A stretch of DNA of 64,000 bases, taken from positions 611,001 through 675,000 of the forward strand of contig BSBK01005652.1 in assembly GCA_027943335.1 (NCBI GenBank), read 5' to 3'. Below, piece after piece: positions 23,187 to 34,342 of this stretch. Position 1 is the first letter of the stretch. Every line of letters starts with the position of its first letter. The notes below the pieces were generated by a model. It worked only from the letters and a program-made list of their open reading frames with translations, did not search any database and had not been told where the DNA came from. The position numbers and the translations under genes are program-made. Source of the DNA: Chamaecyparis obtusa. Lineage: Eukaryota; Streptophyta; Pinopsida; Cupressales; Cupressaceae.

Positions 23187-23715
23187 AGAAGAAGTATGTG
23201 AAGAGTTTATAAGATGTATTAGAGCTTTGGAAGAGGTCAAAGCATCAGCACATCAAAGGAACTAATCAGACAAGCAGTTTCATAGTGACAGTTCATCTAG
23301 TAGATATAGTGTGTATCTGAGATTAGAAGGTTGTAGCCTTCACCACTTGAGCAGTGAGCTCTAGGACAGTGAGTCCACACCCCTAATAGGGTTTATTGTA
23401 AAAGAATCCTAACAGGGTCTGACCCTTAACCAAGTCACTATACTAATCATATTGTAAAGGAACTCCTAATAGGGTTAAGGATCTTCTAACAAGGATCATA
23501 AAACACTAGTACAAAATATTAGTGGGTGTCAATTCCCACTGGGGTTTTTACCTATTTGGGTTTCCCCATAACCACATTGGTGTTATGTGTTGTGTTCTTT
23601 ATGTTAATGTTCATTTTAGTACTTAAGCATTCAAGTTCAATTTAAGCATAAAGTAAAAAGATAAAATATAGTGAACATTGATTCACCCCCCCTCTCAGTG
23701 TTCCCATTCCTAACA
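23187..23715 (+). repeat. C: 3' LTR, right part
   Basis: Resumes after H at AGAAGAAGTATGTG, matching 9098 onward, then extends past the point where the left copy is cut. It carries recurring CTAATAGGGT/CCTAACAGGGT blocks (23370-23490), a 'CCCACTGGGGTTTTTACC' block near 23540 and a C-rich end CACCCCCCCTCTCAG before ATTCCTAACA. Ends 23715, followed by ACCTT. Confidence 0.82.
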
Positions 23716-23720
23716 ACCTT

Positions 23721-24624
23721 TCCTAAACCTACTTAGAGGGTAATTCCTAACCCTCTTAGTCTAAAGCATCATCTTTTGACTTCTGGTCAACCCCCTCATT
23801 AATGAGCCTTATAGAATCATTAATGGCCCCTTAAAACTTTATTAATAGCTCTTATAGCCTCATAATGTGGCCTATGTCTCCTCTTCTACTATTGTTCACT
23901 AAGCACACATCCCAAGTGTTTCTCACACATGTGTGAGCAACCCTTAACCCTTATCCCCTTGACTATACCTATAACCATACCCCAAACTCTACCCCTAACC
24001 CTAAATCCCCTTCCTAACCCAAGTCCTTAGGAAATTCCTATAGATACCCTCACTTCCAAGAGAAAACCATTGGCTTATTTTTTATCATTTCATGCATTAT
24101 TATCATGGCAATTTACATCTAGATTACTCTAGCATTAGCATAATTGTTAGATTTACTTATCTTTCAAGCTTTCCTAACTCACATCCTATCTTAGCTTAAT
24201 TTATTAACTTAGTTTATTTAATTTATTTTCATATCATTTTCATCATATCACATCTATCATTTGGTTAAAATCAATCTGGCATAAGCATTCTTGCATCAAA
24301 TCTGCATTTTAGCTTCACTAGGTTCCTTGGGGCTCTAGGGGCAAATTAGGTGCACCATACTTGATTCTATTCCACCATGGGGTATACTTGGTCCCTAATG
24401 GATTATAAACCTTCCTAATATGGATTTGGGATATACTCCTAGTGTTTTGAGAGCACACCCACATCCCTAATCCAAGAGAAAATCAAATAGTGACAGGGTG
24501 CTCTCGTTTAAACTCTATCTGAGGTATCTTGCGAATAGTTTTTACTATATGTTAAGAATATTATACTTAATCTAATGTTTTAATTTATAAACTTTTTACA
24601 AATAGGTTAGGTTTTCACTGATCA
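23721..24624 (+). repeat. D: 5' LTR, right part
   Basis: Continuation of 8221-8521 after C. Ends TTTTCACTGATCA at 24624, 6 bp before a PBS-like site. Contains CCTAACCC-type runs (23940-24030). The partner 3' LTR was not found. Confidence 0.55.
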
Positions 24625-24630
24625 CGTTTT

Positions 24631-24648
24631 TGGCATGCTCGATGGGAC
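24631..24648 (+). promoter_or_regulatory. D: primer-binding-site-like sequence
   Basis: TGGCATGCTCGATGGGAC begins 6 bp after the LTR end; TGGC is the usual start of a tRNA-complementary PBS. The cognate tRNA is not identified. Confidence 0.5.
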
Positions 24649-24741
24649 GGGACTCCACATGCCTTCAAAACTACATTTTTAGGGGCTTTTGAGCAAAAAA
24701 CTCACTTTTTGAAGCATCCCACAAATGTTTTACTGCAGTGT

Positions 24742-24985
24742 TGTATGAAATTCCTTTATTGGCATGAAGTGTTGTATGGGAACCCCCCAAGTGTCATATG
24801 GGTTCATATGTATTGTCATTTGAGCCATTTTGCATGTATTTTGGGCTTTTTTCACACTTTCTAGCTCAAATATCGTATGGGTACTCATGTATTATTGTAT
24901 GGGTGCTTATGTAATGTCGTAAAAAAATGAAACTTGAAAAAATTAATGGTATTTATTTTCATATGGGAAACAAAGGGCTTGTATG
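24742..24985. repeat. D leader: 22-bp-phased CGTATG-type motifs
   Basis: CGTATG, TGTATG, CATATG or close variants start at 24742, 24773, 24795, 24805, 24874, 24896, 24918, 24960 and 24980. The clearest run (24874-24980) has steps of 22, 22, 42 and 20. Same core and spacing as in F's leader. Confidence 0.7.
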
Positions 24986-25239
24986 AAGTCCTAAACTTGA
25001 TTTTTACTTACTTTTAGGGTATGTTTGGGGATCCTAGTGACCCTAAGCTTCAAACTTGTAAGTTCTAACCCCATGCTCTTGAAGGTACCTATTGGAAGCC
25101 AATTTAATCACTAAAACATCAAAATAATTAAGGCTCAAAAACCTCCTTGCATTTTTAGGAAATAAAAACCTTCATTTATTGGGCTTAAAACTAACATCTA
25201 TTCACTCTTGAATGCCTTAAATGGACTAAACTACATATC

Positions 25240-25570
25240 ATTCCTAAACGTTTCCTAATCAATCCTAAACAATCCTAATAATTTCTAATAAATCCTAAAG
25301 AAATCCAAATCACTCATAATGTATTTATTTTTAATAAAAATAACTTCATTCATTCAAATCTAAGTGTTTTACGATTTTTTCATGCAAACTAGGAACACTT
25401 CAAGATTTGAGGGCTTGAAAAGGACTAAATTTGCATATCATTCCTAATCAGTTCCTAATAAATCCTAATCCATCCTAAATGTTCCTAAATCAATATTTAT
25501 GCAATGTTCTTGGCTAAAAAAAACTTCATTTGCAAAATCTTGAGTGTTTTCAAAGTTTTATGCATTCCTA
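25240..25570. repeat. D leader: duplicated block with 10-bp-phased TCCTAA
   Basis: TCCTAA (once TTCTAA) starts at 25242, 25253, 25263, 25273, 25283 and 25293, and again at 25442, 25453, 25463, 25473 and 25483. The two sets lie 200 bp apart within a larger imperfect tandem duplication, which also repeats 'aagtgtttt' and 'ctaggaacac' (near 25360-25400 and 25540-25590). Confidence 0.75.
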
Positions 25571-26680
25571 AGGCAATCTAGGAACACCTCTTTTTTTGGC
25601 TTAAAATTGAATTCGAAAGCAAAAAATCTTGAATGACCTTAAAGAAATGGATCAAAATAAAAAATAAAAAGTCATTTCCTTTAATTCCTAAAGAAAACAT
25701 AATCTTGGGTGAATAAAGTGAAAGCAAAGCAATTCTCATTTTATCTTCAAAGTTCAAATCGGGATCCTCAAAGGCAAACACAATCTTGAATGCAAAAAGG
25801 TAAAAAACTTGCAAAAATCCTTCAAAAACATTTCTTATTTTCAAAGAATGAATAAATCAAAATATTAAGCATATGCATATACAAGTCTTCATTACAAGAC
25901 ACTTAATCAATTGGAAAAAAGACTCTTCATGGTGTACTTCTAAGAGATTCTTTCAATTCTGCAAATCTTGTTAGACTAAATGATGTAAAATGAATTGAAG
26001 TTGGAAAAGTTCATTTTTTCTACTTCTAGAGAGGCATGTATAGAGAGAAAAGCACTTCCTCTTTGGAGAATGACCTCAAAATGATACTTCCCCGACTAGT
26101 ATAGAACTAAAGCATTGATAAAACTCTTACTTCATCCCCTGAAGCTTGGGCAATGCATGTTGATGGTAGCCTAAGGTAGGTGAATATCCCTACTATTTAG
26201 GCATGGTAAACTATGCTCTTAAGTGAGTCACATGTACAAAATGATTGGGAGGAAACCACATACCAAATTAGACACTTGTTAAATTAGAGGCTTCTCAATC
26301 CACTCTTGATATCAAAATATTTGTGCAAGGATCGATCCTAGTGGTTTCCTAGATAACCTTAAGATTACTCACCATCTGTATTCCTTTTTGGGATATCAGG
26401 CCGTGGGAAAAGATTTTGATACTAGCTTGTCTTCTAAGTAGTTCTTTCTTGATGTGTTTTCTAAGTTACAAACTTAGTGTAAAATATCTATTGAACATAC
26501 ACAAATGAAGAGTTCTACATGCCAAATCCTTTTTCCATGTCAAAACTAATCAATCCAAATCTAGAAGTCATCCAAGCTTTCAGAATCTTGTCATCCTAGT
26601 TTCCTAATCATGGTCATCCTTTCATCCCATGTCTTCCCCATCTAGTTTTCCCCTCATATCCTAAGTTAGCAGAGTCATCT

Positions 26681-27935
26681 TGGTTATCCTTGGATCCCCT
26701 TGAGTATAGGAGGTGGAGATCATCCAAAAGGCCCTTAAAACATGGAGGTGGCATCTACTATTAGCCAAGACTCGAATCTCAAAGTTAGTGAAGCATTGTA
26801 ATAGTTTTGAGTTTGATAATAGAGCTCTACAACAGTGTTACAGTGAATATCTCAAGTTTTTGTGGTGATAGTGCATTGAAATGGATTGAAAGTATAAATC
26901 TAGTTGTTTTTTGGTGTTATATAGACTTTTCTAAGACTTTTTCATTTGAAGAGAAAGTTGTTTTGAGAAGATATATTGTGTCGGTTAAATTGATTTTGTT
27001 TTAGAGTTCTCACTGGTCCTGTTTTGACCAGTCGGTGCTTTCATGGCTCCCCCATGAAATCTAGCCATGGGAAATAGCTAAGGATAGATGGAAATGCTAG
27101 GGGAGTCATTAGTGTACCTATTTTTAGGATTAGGAGTTGTAAAATTTTGGAGAGCTATTTTTACCATTAGGCCCTAGGTGAGCAGACAGAGCTCAGTTAG
27201 AGGTCTAGGAAGGAAAGTTTGAAGATTTCTTGCAGGTTAGGAAGGTACTACATGAAATAGGTACAATTTATAGAAGTTTTTCATCATTTCTCAACATAGT
27301 ATGAGGATTGGGTCTATACCAATCACTTACATCAAGTTTTGAGCAAGATTTCTACTAGGATACAGTTAGTCCTAAAAAGTAGGTCAATTAGCCCTATTTT
27401 TCCTAGTTTGTAAGAAGGAGGTGTATGAAGGCTATCGGGACCTAAAAATTGTAGAATATTTAGTAAGATAAAAAAGGGTATCCAAATCCCAAATTTTTTT
27501 TGTAGGTTGTTCAAAGAAGTTTGGAAAGAAAGGACAAAAGCCTCTGCAAAAGGCTACAAGGATTAGGCCTATTTTAAGGTCTCTAAATGATGAGTCATTG
27601 AACCCGGTAAGGATACAATTAAAGATCCTTCTAAAATGGATCAAATGGACCAAGTTATGAAATATTTCATAAGGATGGACACCCCTACAATGAAGAATGA
27701 AGTTTGTGATAAGTTAGCACTTAGAGCTCTCGAAGTGAAGGTGAAGGATTGTACTAACTTTAAGGTATTAGTCTTTCAAGGTTAAGGACAAAGGTTAAGA
27801 ACTCTTAGAGAAGAGTTATGATTGGTCTTAGTTAATCATCTAAACCAATTAGGACCTAGAGGAGACTAGTTTCCTAGAAGAGACAAGCTAGGTCTCTTGG
27901 ATGTAGTGCAAGCAAGCCTTGGAACACTCACATCA
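26681..27935 (+). repeat. E: 5' LTR, 5'-truncated
   Basis: Aligns with 33088-34342, from GGTTATCCTTGGAT to ACTCACATCA. The first 414 bp of the full LTR (32674-33087) have no counterpart upstream of 26681. Confidence 0.9.
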
Positions 27936-27938
27936 TAT

Positions 27939-27950
27939 TGGTATCAAAGC
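27939..27950 (+). promoter_or_regulatory. E: primer binding site
   Basis: TGGTATCAAAGC starts 3 nt after the LTR. It matches the usual PBS for initiator Met tRNA (TGGTATCAGAGC) with one change. Confidence 0.85.
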
Positions 27951-27995
27951 TTGAATTGATCAGGCTTGTGGTGGATGTTGCAGCCTACTGAATCA

Positions 27996-29128
27996 ATGGG
28001 AAAGAATACACCAAGTGGATCAGTGGAAGACAAAACCATGGTGATTACTATTGAGTTATCCAAGAAGGTTGAGGAACAAGAAGAAGATAACAAGTTGCTA
28101 AGAGAAAGACTAGCTCAAATAGAGCAGCTCTTGGGTGAAGTCCAAGACAAACTAGATAAGGTCAAAGAGAAAGTTGACCAAAAGGAAGAAAAAGAAGCAA
28201 GGGAGAATGAATTAGAATTGGAGGAAGAAGCTCCAACACCTGATCCTATTCTTCTTGAAGAGCCATTCTTAAAAGAACTAAATGCATTGAGTGGCAAAGC
28301 TTTGGAAGGTGTGCTACTATTTAGTGGACAAATGGATCCAGATTCAGTTGTGGATTAGATAGACAACATTGAGAACCATTTTTAATGTGATGGTATCTTT
28401 GAGGCACAAAAATTTATGGTGGCCAAGTCTATATTAAGAGGTTTAGCTCTTACTTGTTGTAAGTTTGTGCAAACTGAGAGGGAAAAGGATGGAAAAGGTC
28501 CTATAGTGACATGGAAGGGCATGGTGACCAAAGTGAAGAAAACCTACCTTCCTGATGATTATGAAGTCCAAATGCATAGAAGGAGACACAATCTAAGACA
28601 AAAAGATATAGATGTCCAAGCCTACACCAAGGAGTTTCAAAAGCTATGTTTGAGATCAAAGGTAGTAGAAGATGAAAGCATTAAGCTTGCAAGGTACTTG
28701 AATGGCCTCAAATGGTCTATTCAAGAAGACATGATTCTAGTTAACTTCAAAACCATTCACAAATGCTATCAAATGGCCTTGAAGATAGAAGAGAAAAGAA
28801 AGAGAAAGCAAGAACAAACCTCTAAAGGTAAAGGTGAAGGCAAGGATAGTAGAGGACAAAGAGGTGGCTATGGTGGAAGAAGTTCTGAATCAAGAACTCA
28901 AGGAGTTATGAAATTTAGTGAGCATCTAGAAGGAAGCTCAAGTAGAGGTGGTAGAGGAAGGAGTTCTAACTCTAGCTTTAGAGGAAGGAATGGTGGACAA
29001 GGAGGAAGAGACAACTACTTTGCCAATATGAAGTGCTACCATTGCAATCAAATGGGACACCCTGCCTATTGATGTCCAGAGAAAGGTAGTTCATCATAAG
29101 GAGGTGACAAGAGAACTAACCTAGTTCA
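27996..29128 (+). pseudogene. gag: E: Gag
   Basis: ATG at 27996 (MGKNTPSGSVEDK) is the first suitable start after the PBS. An N-terminal coiled-coil (about residues 15-75, heptad-like, rich in Glu/Lys/Leu) precedes the capsid region (28300-28790), which includes 'ARYLNGLKWSIQEDM'. A long Arg/Gly/Ser-rich nucleocapsid follows, with zinc knuckle 'CYHCNQMGHPAY' near 29034-29070. Stops at 28356-28358, near 28384, and at 29070-29072 inside the knuckle just before its last Cys. No frameshift seen. Closest relative here is A's Gag. Confidence 0.88.
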
Positions 29129-29615
29129 TGATGAGTCTAATGCAGTAGACAAGCATGCTAAAGTACCATTGAATTCAGAGGAAGGAGAAAATCTTATGAT
29201 GAGGAGAACTTTGATAAAGGAGCTGGTGAAGGAAGAGACAAGCCAAAGGAGGTCTTTGTTTAGGATAAAGTGTAAGATGATGGGGAAAGTATGTAGGGTC
29301 ATCATTGATTTAGGCTCTACTAACAATATTGTGTTAGAGGAAGCAGTTAGCAAGCTAAAGTTGACAAGGATACCCCACACCAATCCTTACAAGGTCACTT
29401 GGCTCAATAAAGGCCAACATGTGTTAGTGAATGAACAAGCATGGGTGGAGTTATCCATTGGTAGATACAAAGACAAATTTTTGTGTGATGTTTTGCCTAT
29501 GGATGCATGCCATTTTCTCCTAGGTAGAGCATGGCAATTTGACTGCCAAGCCATACATGATGGAGGAAATAATTCTTATTATTTCAAGAAGGACAATGTA
29601 ACCTTCAAAATATAG
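29129..29615 (+). pseudogene. E: aspartic protease
   Basis: Retropepsin-like domain with 'VIIDLGSTNNIV' near 29300-29335 and 'LPMDACHFLLGRAWQFD' near 29490-29540. The active-site triplet is Asp-Leu-Gly where Asp-Ser/Thr-Gly is expected; a TCA to TTA change would explain it. Frame stays open to the stop ending at 29615. Confidence 0.85.
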
Positions 29616-29621
29616 TCACCG

Positions 29622-31159
29622 TTGGAAGATGTTGAGGTAAAGACAACATGTCCAAATGTACTTATGGTGGGTGAAAAGGAGTTCATACAAGCCATGGAAG
29701 AGAGTGAAGGAGTTGGCTATGCATTGGTGTTAAGACCAAGAGAGGGAGATGAAGACAAGGTGACTAAGAAGACAGAGTTACCAAAGGAGATTCAAGGCAT
29801 GTTGCAGACTTACCAAGGTATTGTAAGTGATGGACAACCATCAACCTTATCCCCTGAAAGAGCCATAATTTATAGGATAGAACTTATCCTAGGAGCTACC
29901 CTTCCTAAAAAAGTAGCTTACAAGATGATCCCTCAAAAAAATGAGGAAATAGCAAGACAAATACAAGAACTCCTAAACCAAGGCCAAATTAGAAACAACA
30001 TTAGTCCATGTGCCATACCCACTGTACTTGCACCTAAGAAAGGAGGAACTTAGAGGCTTTTTACTAATTCAAGGGCTATCAATAGGATAACTATAAGGTA
30101 TAGGTTCCCTATCCCTAGGATTGAAGATTTAATGGATTGTCTAGGTGAAGCTAAGTACTATAGCAAGATAGAATTGAAGAGTGGCTATCACCAAATAAGA
30201 ATACATGAAGGAGATGAGTGGAAAATAGCCTTCAAGACCAATGAAGGGATATATGAATGGCTTTTCATGTCATTTGGATTATCAAATTCCCCCTCCACAT
30301 TCATGAGGCTCATGAATGAATTTCTCAAAGAATACATAGGCAAGTTTGTAGTGGTATATCTGGATGATATACTAATTTTTAGCAAGACAAGGAGTGAGCA
30401 CCTAGAACATCTTGATATTTTTTTCAAGAAGCTACATGAGGAGAAGTTGATGATCAACTTAGAGAAGTGTGAGTTCATCAAAATAGAGATAGTGTACCTT
30501 GGATTTGTCTATCACATGGAAATCTAAAAATGGACAAGAGAAAAGTGGAGGCTATCATGAATTGTCCTACTCCAAGGACAACAACCAAGGTAAGGAGTTT
30601 TCATGGCCTTGCACAATATTATAGGAAATTCATAAGGCAATTTAGTGCAATTTGTGATCCTATGTTAGACACAATCAAGGGAGGAATGAAAAATAAGTTT
30701 ATATGGAATGAGCATGCTAACAGAAGCTTTGAGTTGCTGAAGGAGAAGATAGCTACCCAACCTATTTTAGTGTTGCCAAGCTTTGAGAAGCTTTTCACCA
30801 TTGAGTGTGATGCTAGCAATGTGGAAATTGGGGCTATTCTAAGACAAGAAGGTAGACCAGTGGGTTTCCATTCAGAGAAGTTGAGTGAGGCCAAGAGGAA
30901 ATACTCTTCATGTGACCTTGAGATGTATGCATTGGTCCAAGCTCTAAGGAAGTGGAGGCACTACTTGATTCCTAAAGAGTTCATTGTGTATTTAGATGAT
31001 CAAGCACTTAGTCTCTTGAATTCACAAGAGAAGTTGAGTCACAAGAACATGAATTGGGATAAGTACCTACAAGGTTACACCTTCAATATAAAGCACAAGA
31101 AATGTATCCTCAATAAAGTGGTAGATGCATTATCTAGAAGGGCTCTCACAATTCAATAA
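29622..31159 (+). pseudogene. E: reverse transcriptase and RNase H
   Basis: The connecting region runs to a stop at 30051-30053. RT motifs are '[12 protein letters not shown]' near 30109, '[15 protein letters not shown]' near 30160-30205, '[12 protein letters not shown]' near 30275 and '[12 protein letters not shown]' near 30352-30387. The first catalytic Asp (normally KIDL) is Glu. A one-base frameshift near 30508-30512 shifts the reading frame before 'MDKRKVEAI'. RNase H continues with 'IECDASNVEIGAILRQEGR' near 30802-30858 and 'VVDALSRRA' near 31118-31144. Confidence 0.9.
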
Positions 31160-31165
31160 ATTTAG

Positions 31166-32653
31166 TTGAAGAGCATGGGAATAGATCACTTGAAGGATCT
31201 ATATGTTGATGATGAAGATTTTGCAGACACTTACAAGGTATGTGCTGAATACAAGAATCATTTTCATAGTAGATATGCTGAGTATACTTTGCAAAGTGAT
31301 CTCTTGTTTAAGGGGAATCAACTATGTGTTCCTAGAGGCTATAATTGAGAGAACTTGATTCAAGAAAAGCATAATGGTGCTTTGAGTGGTCATTTTGGGA
31401 TCACTAAGACTCAAGAACTAGTTCAAAGGTTCTACTATTGGCCAATGATGAATCTTGATGTTAGGAGGTATGTGGAAAGTTGTGTGGTATGTCAAAAGGC
31501 CAAGGGAACTTTTACAAATGAAGGTCTTTATCAACCACTACCTATTCCTACTAGGCCATGGGAATGCTTGAGTATGGATTTTATAGTTGGGTTACCCAAT
31601 ACAAGACAAGGCATGGATAGTATTTATGTGGTTGTGGATAGATTTAGCAAGATGGCTTACTTTGTGCCATGCAAGACCACTAATGATGCTAGTCAAATAG
31701 CCTCTCTTTTCTTCAAAGAAATAGTGAGAATCCATGGGTTACCTATCAACATTGTGTCAGATAGAGACACTAAATTCATGAGTCATTTTTGGAAGACTCT
31801 TTGGAAAAGATTAGGCACTAAATTGTCCTTTGGATCGGCCTACCATCCCCAAATTGATGGTCAGACTGAGGTTGTCAATAGAAGCCTTGGAAATCTACTA
31901 AGGTGCTTGACCAAGGAGTATGGTCAACAATGGGATCAGTTGATTGGACAAGCTGAATATGCCTACACTGATACTATAAATAGATCCATAGGGAAGAGTC
32001 CCTTTGAAATAGTCTATGGACTACATCCTAGAGGTGTTTATGAGTTGAGAGATTTGAAGGATGGAGTGAAAGGAAGTGGATATGCTGATGACTTTGCATA
32101 TACTATGCAAGAGATACATGAAACAATGAGGAAGACCTTGACAGAGAACACCATGAAACACAAAGCCAAGGTGGATGAAAGTAGAAAGATAGTTTAGTTT
32201 AATGTGGGTGACTTGGTTATGGTGCATCTTAACAAGTCAAGACTGCAAAAGGGAGTCCCTCACAAGTTGCATATGAGGAGGATAGGTCCCTATCCTATTT
32301 TGGCTAAGTATGGGGATAATGCATTCAGAGTTGAGCTGATAGAAGATAGTGGACTATCTCCTATCTTCAACATTTTAGACTTAGTCCATTACAAAGGACC
32401 ACAAAAAGACATGGATCAAAGTATTCATGAAGTGATCAGAGATGTGGAAGATCTACAACTACCTACTACTATAGTCACAGGAGTTGACAGTGTGTTGGAT
32501 ACAAGAGTCTACAAACAAACTAGAACCAAAGCATACAAGGAAAGCTTGATAAAGAAGCATGGGAAAATGGATGTTGATGTAGTATGGATAAAGGAGTCAG
32601 AGTTCAAAAATATGGGAATTGATCCAAGCATCCTCAATCGAAGGGTGGATTGA
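31166..32653 (+). pseudogene. E: integrase with chromodomain-like C-terminus
   Basis: HHCC zinc domain: 'GHFGITKTQELVQRFYYWP' from 31388, then 'CVVCQKAKG' near 31480. Core: 'SMDFIVGLP' near 31572 (first Asp), 'IVSDRDTKFM' near 31750 (second Asp), 'DGQTEVVNRSLGNLLR' near 31855-31905 (Glu). After the stop at 32195-32197 the C-terminal region contains 'FNVGDLVMVHLNKS' and ends with a degenerate chromodomain-like segment from 'VLDTRVYKQTRTKAYKESL' (near 32490) to 32653. Stops near 31346-31348 and at 32195-32197 are the main breaks. Confidence 0.9.
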
Positions 32654-32673
32654 ACTTTTTGTTTTGGGGAGGA
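32654..32673 (+). promoter_or_regulatory. E: polypurine tract
   Basis: TTTTGGGGAGGA at 32662-32673 immediately precedes the 3' LTR start TGGTGCAGGAGC. Confidence 0.75.
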
Positions 32674-34342
32674 TGGTGCAGGAGCACACCTAGGCTAACC
32701 TCCATGTTAGAGTTATTTTGGCTTGTACTTGACTGTAGCCAAGTCAAGAAGAGTAGTGTGTTTGTTTTAAGACCTTAGAAGGTCATTTTTAGTGTAGGCT
32801 AAGTGAGTTAGTCACTAGGACTAAGGTCACACAAATAGCCAATGTTAGTAGTCTTTAATTCTTAGAGTTAGTAGTTTGGGATAGAGTCTTCAATGTGTCT
32901 TAGGCACATAAATGATGTTAATGAATGTTATAGAGATGCTATAGGGTCAGTAAATGAGTTGGTTCCTTAGAATATAGAAAGGATAGAGGTCCTAAGAAAT
33001 AGGATCAAGGCATAGAGAAAGCTGCCAAATGTTGTTGAGAAGTTGTCATGACAACACTTGCAATTATTGCAAATGTTGCATGCAACTCGGTTATCCTTGG
33101 ATTCCCTTGAGTATAGGAGGTGGAGATCTGCCAATAGGCCCTAAAAACATGGAGATGGCATCTACTATTATCCAAGACTCAAATCTCAAAGTTAGTGAAG
33201 CATTGTAATAGTTTTGAATTTGATAATAGAGCTCTGCAATAGTGTTACAGTGAATATCTTGAGTTTTTGTGTTGACAATATATTGAAATGGATTGAAAGT
33301 CTAAATCCAGTGGTTGTTTAGTGTTTTATATATTGTTCTAATACATTTTAATTTGAAGAGAAAGTTTTTTTGAGTAGATATATTATGTCGGTTAAATTGA
33401 TTTTATTTTAGAGTTCTCACTGGTCTTGTTTTGACCAGTCGGTGCTTTCATGGCTCCCCCATGAAATATAGCCATTAGAAAAACTTAAGGATAGATGGAA
33501 ATTCTAGGGGAGTCATTAGTGTACATATGTTTAGGATTAGGAGTTGTCAAAGTTTGGAGAGCTATTTTTACCATTAGGCCCTAGGCGAGCAGACAGAGCT
33601 TGGTTAGAGGTCTAGGAATGAAAGTTTGAAGATTTCTTGTAGGTTAGAAAGGTACTATACGGAACATGTATAGTTTCTAGAAGGTGTTAATCATATCTCA
33701 ACATACTATGAGGATTGGTTCTATACCAGTCACTTACATCAAGTTTTGAGCAAGATTTCTACTAGGATACAACCAGTCCTAGAAAGTAGGTCAATTAGCC
33801 TTGTTTGTCCTAGTTTGTAGGAAGGAGGTGTATGGAGGCTACCATGACCTAAAACTTGCAGAATATTTAGTAAGAGCCAAAAGGGTATCCAAATCCCAAA
33901 TTGGTTTTGCAGGTTGTTTGAAGAAGTTTGGAAAGAAAGGACAAAAGCCTCTGCAAAAGGCTACAAGGATTAGGCCTATTTTAAGGTCTCTAAATGATGA
34001 GTCATTGAACCCGATAAGGATAAAATTCAAGATCCTTCTAAAATGGATCAAATGGACCAAGTTATGAAATATTTCATAAGGACGGACACCCCTACAATGA
34101 AGAATGAAGTTTGTGAGAAGTTAGTACTTAGAGCTCTCTAAGTGAAGGTGAAGGATTGTACTATCTCAAAGGTGTTAGTCTTTCAAGGTTAAGCACAAAG
34201 GTTAAGAACTCTTAGAGAAGAGTTAGGATTAGTCTTAATTAGTCATCTAAACCAATCAAGACCTAGAGGAGACTAGGTTCCTAGAAGAGACAAGCTAGGT
34301 CTCTTGGATGTAGTGCAAGCAAGCCTTGGAACACTCACATCA
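32674..34342 (+). repeat. E: 3' LTR, full length
   Basis: Begins TGGTGCAGGAGC after the PPT and ends CACTCACATCA at 34342, about 1.67 kb. It ends at the same bases as the left LTR. A's 3' LTR starts alike. Confidence 0.85.

Larger units (their letters stand above)
8522..23715 (+). mobile_element. Element C: Sirevirus-like Ty1/copia element, internally rearranged
   Basis: Flanked by a perfect 5-bp duplication ACCTT at 8517-8521 and 23716-23720. Left LTR starts TGTTAGAATG and right LTR starts TGTTGGAAAG and ends CCTAACA; the two align by eye over about 720 bp. The right LTR is preceded by CAAAGGGGGAG, a PPT giving + orientation. Two such tracts (21321-21331, 21475-21485) and an accessory ORF between pol and LTR are Sirevirus traits. 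C's own gag-pol is missing: its place is taken by truncated element B. Total length includes B and solo LTR H. Confidence 0.75.
24649..26680 (+). other. D: untranslated leader
   Basis: About 2 kb with no convincing coding sense. It contains a CGTATG-type phased array (24742-24985) next to the PBS and a tandem duplication of about 200 bp with 10-bp-phased TCCTAA motifs (25240-25570). The rest (25860-26680) shows nothing I recognise. It is cut at 26681 by E's truncated LTR, and D's gag start was probably lost there. Confidence 0.55.
26681..34342 (+). mobile_element. Element E: Ty3/gypsy chromovirus, nearly full length
   Basis: 5' LTR (26681-27935, truncated), PBS, Gag, protease, RT/RNase H, integrase with chromodomain-like tail, PPT and full 3' LTR (32674-34342). 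The LTRs look nearly identical by eye over their shared 1.25 kb, so this is among the youngest insertions here. It sits inside D. No target-site duplication is visible because the 5' end is cut. Confidence 0.92.

Noticed and set aside
23940..24030. CCCTAACCC-like runs suggesting a telomeric remnant
   Set aside because: The unit is irregular (CTTAACCC, CTACCCCTAACCC) and lies inside D's LTR; not a plant TTTAGGG array.
27432..27653. Open frames in E's LTR, repeated at 33801-34067
   Set aside because: Both lie wholly inside LTR copies and have no domain; matching frames reflect LTR identity.
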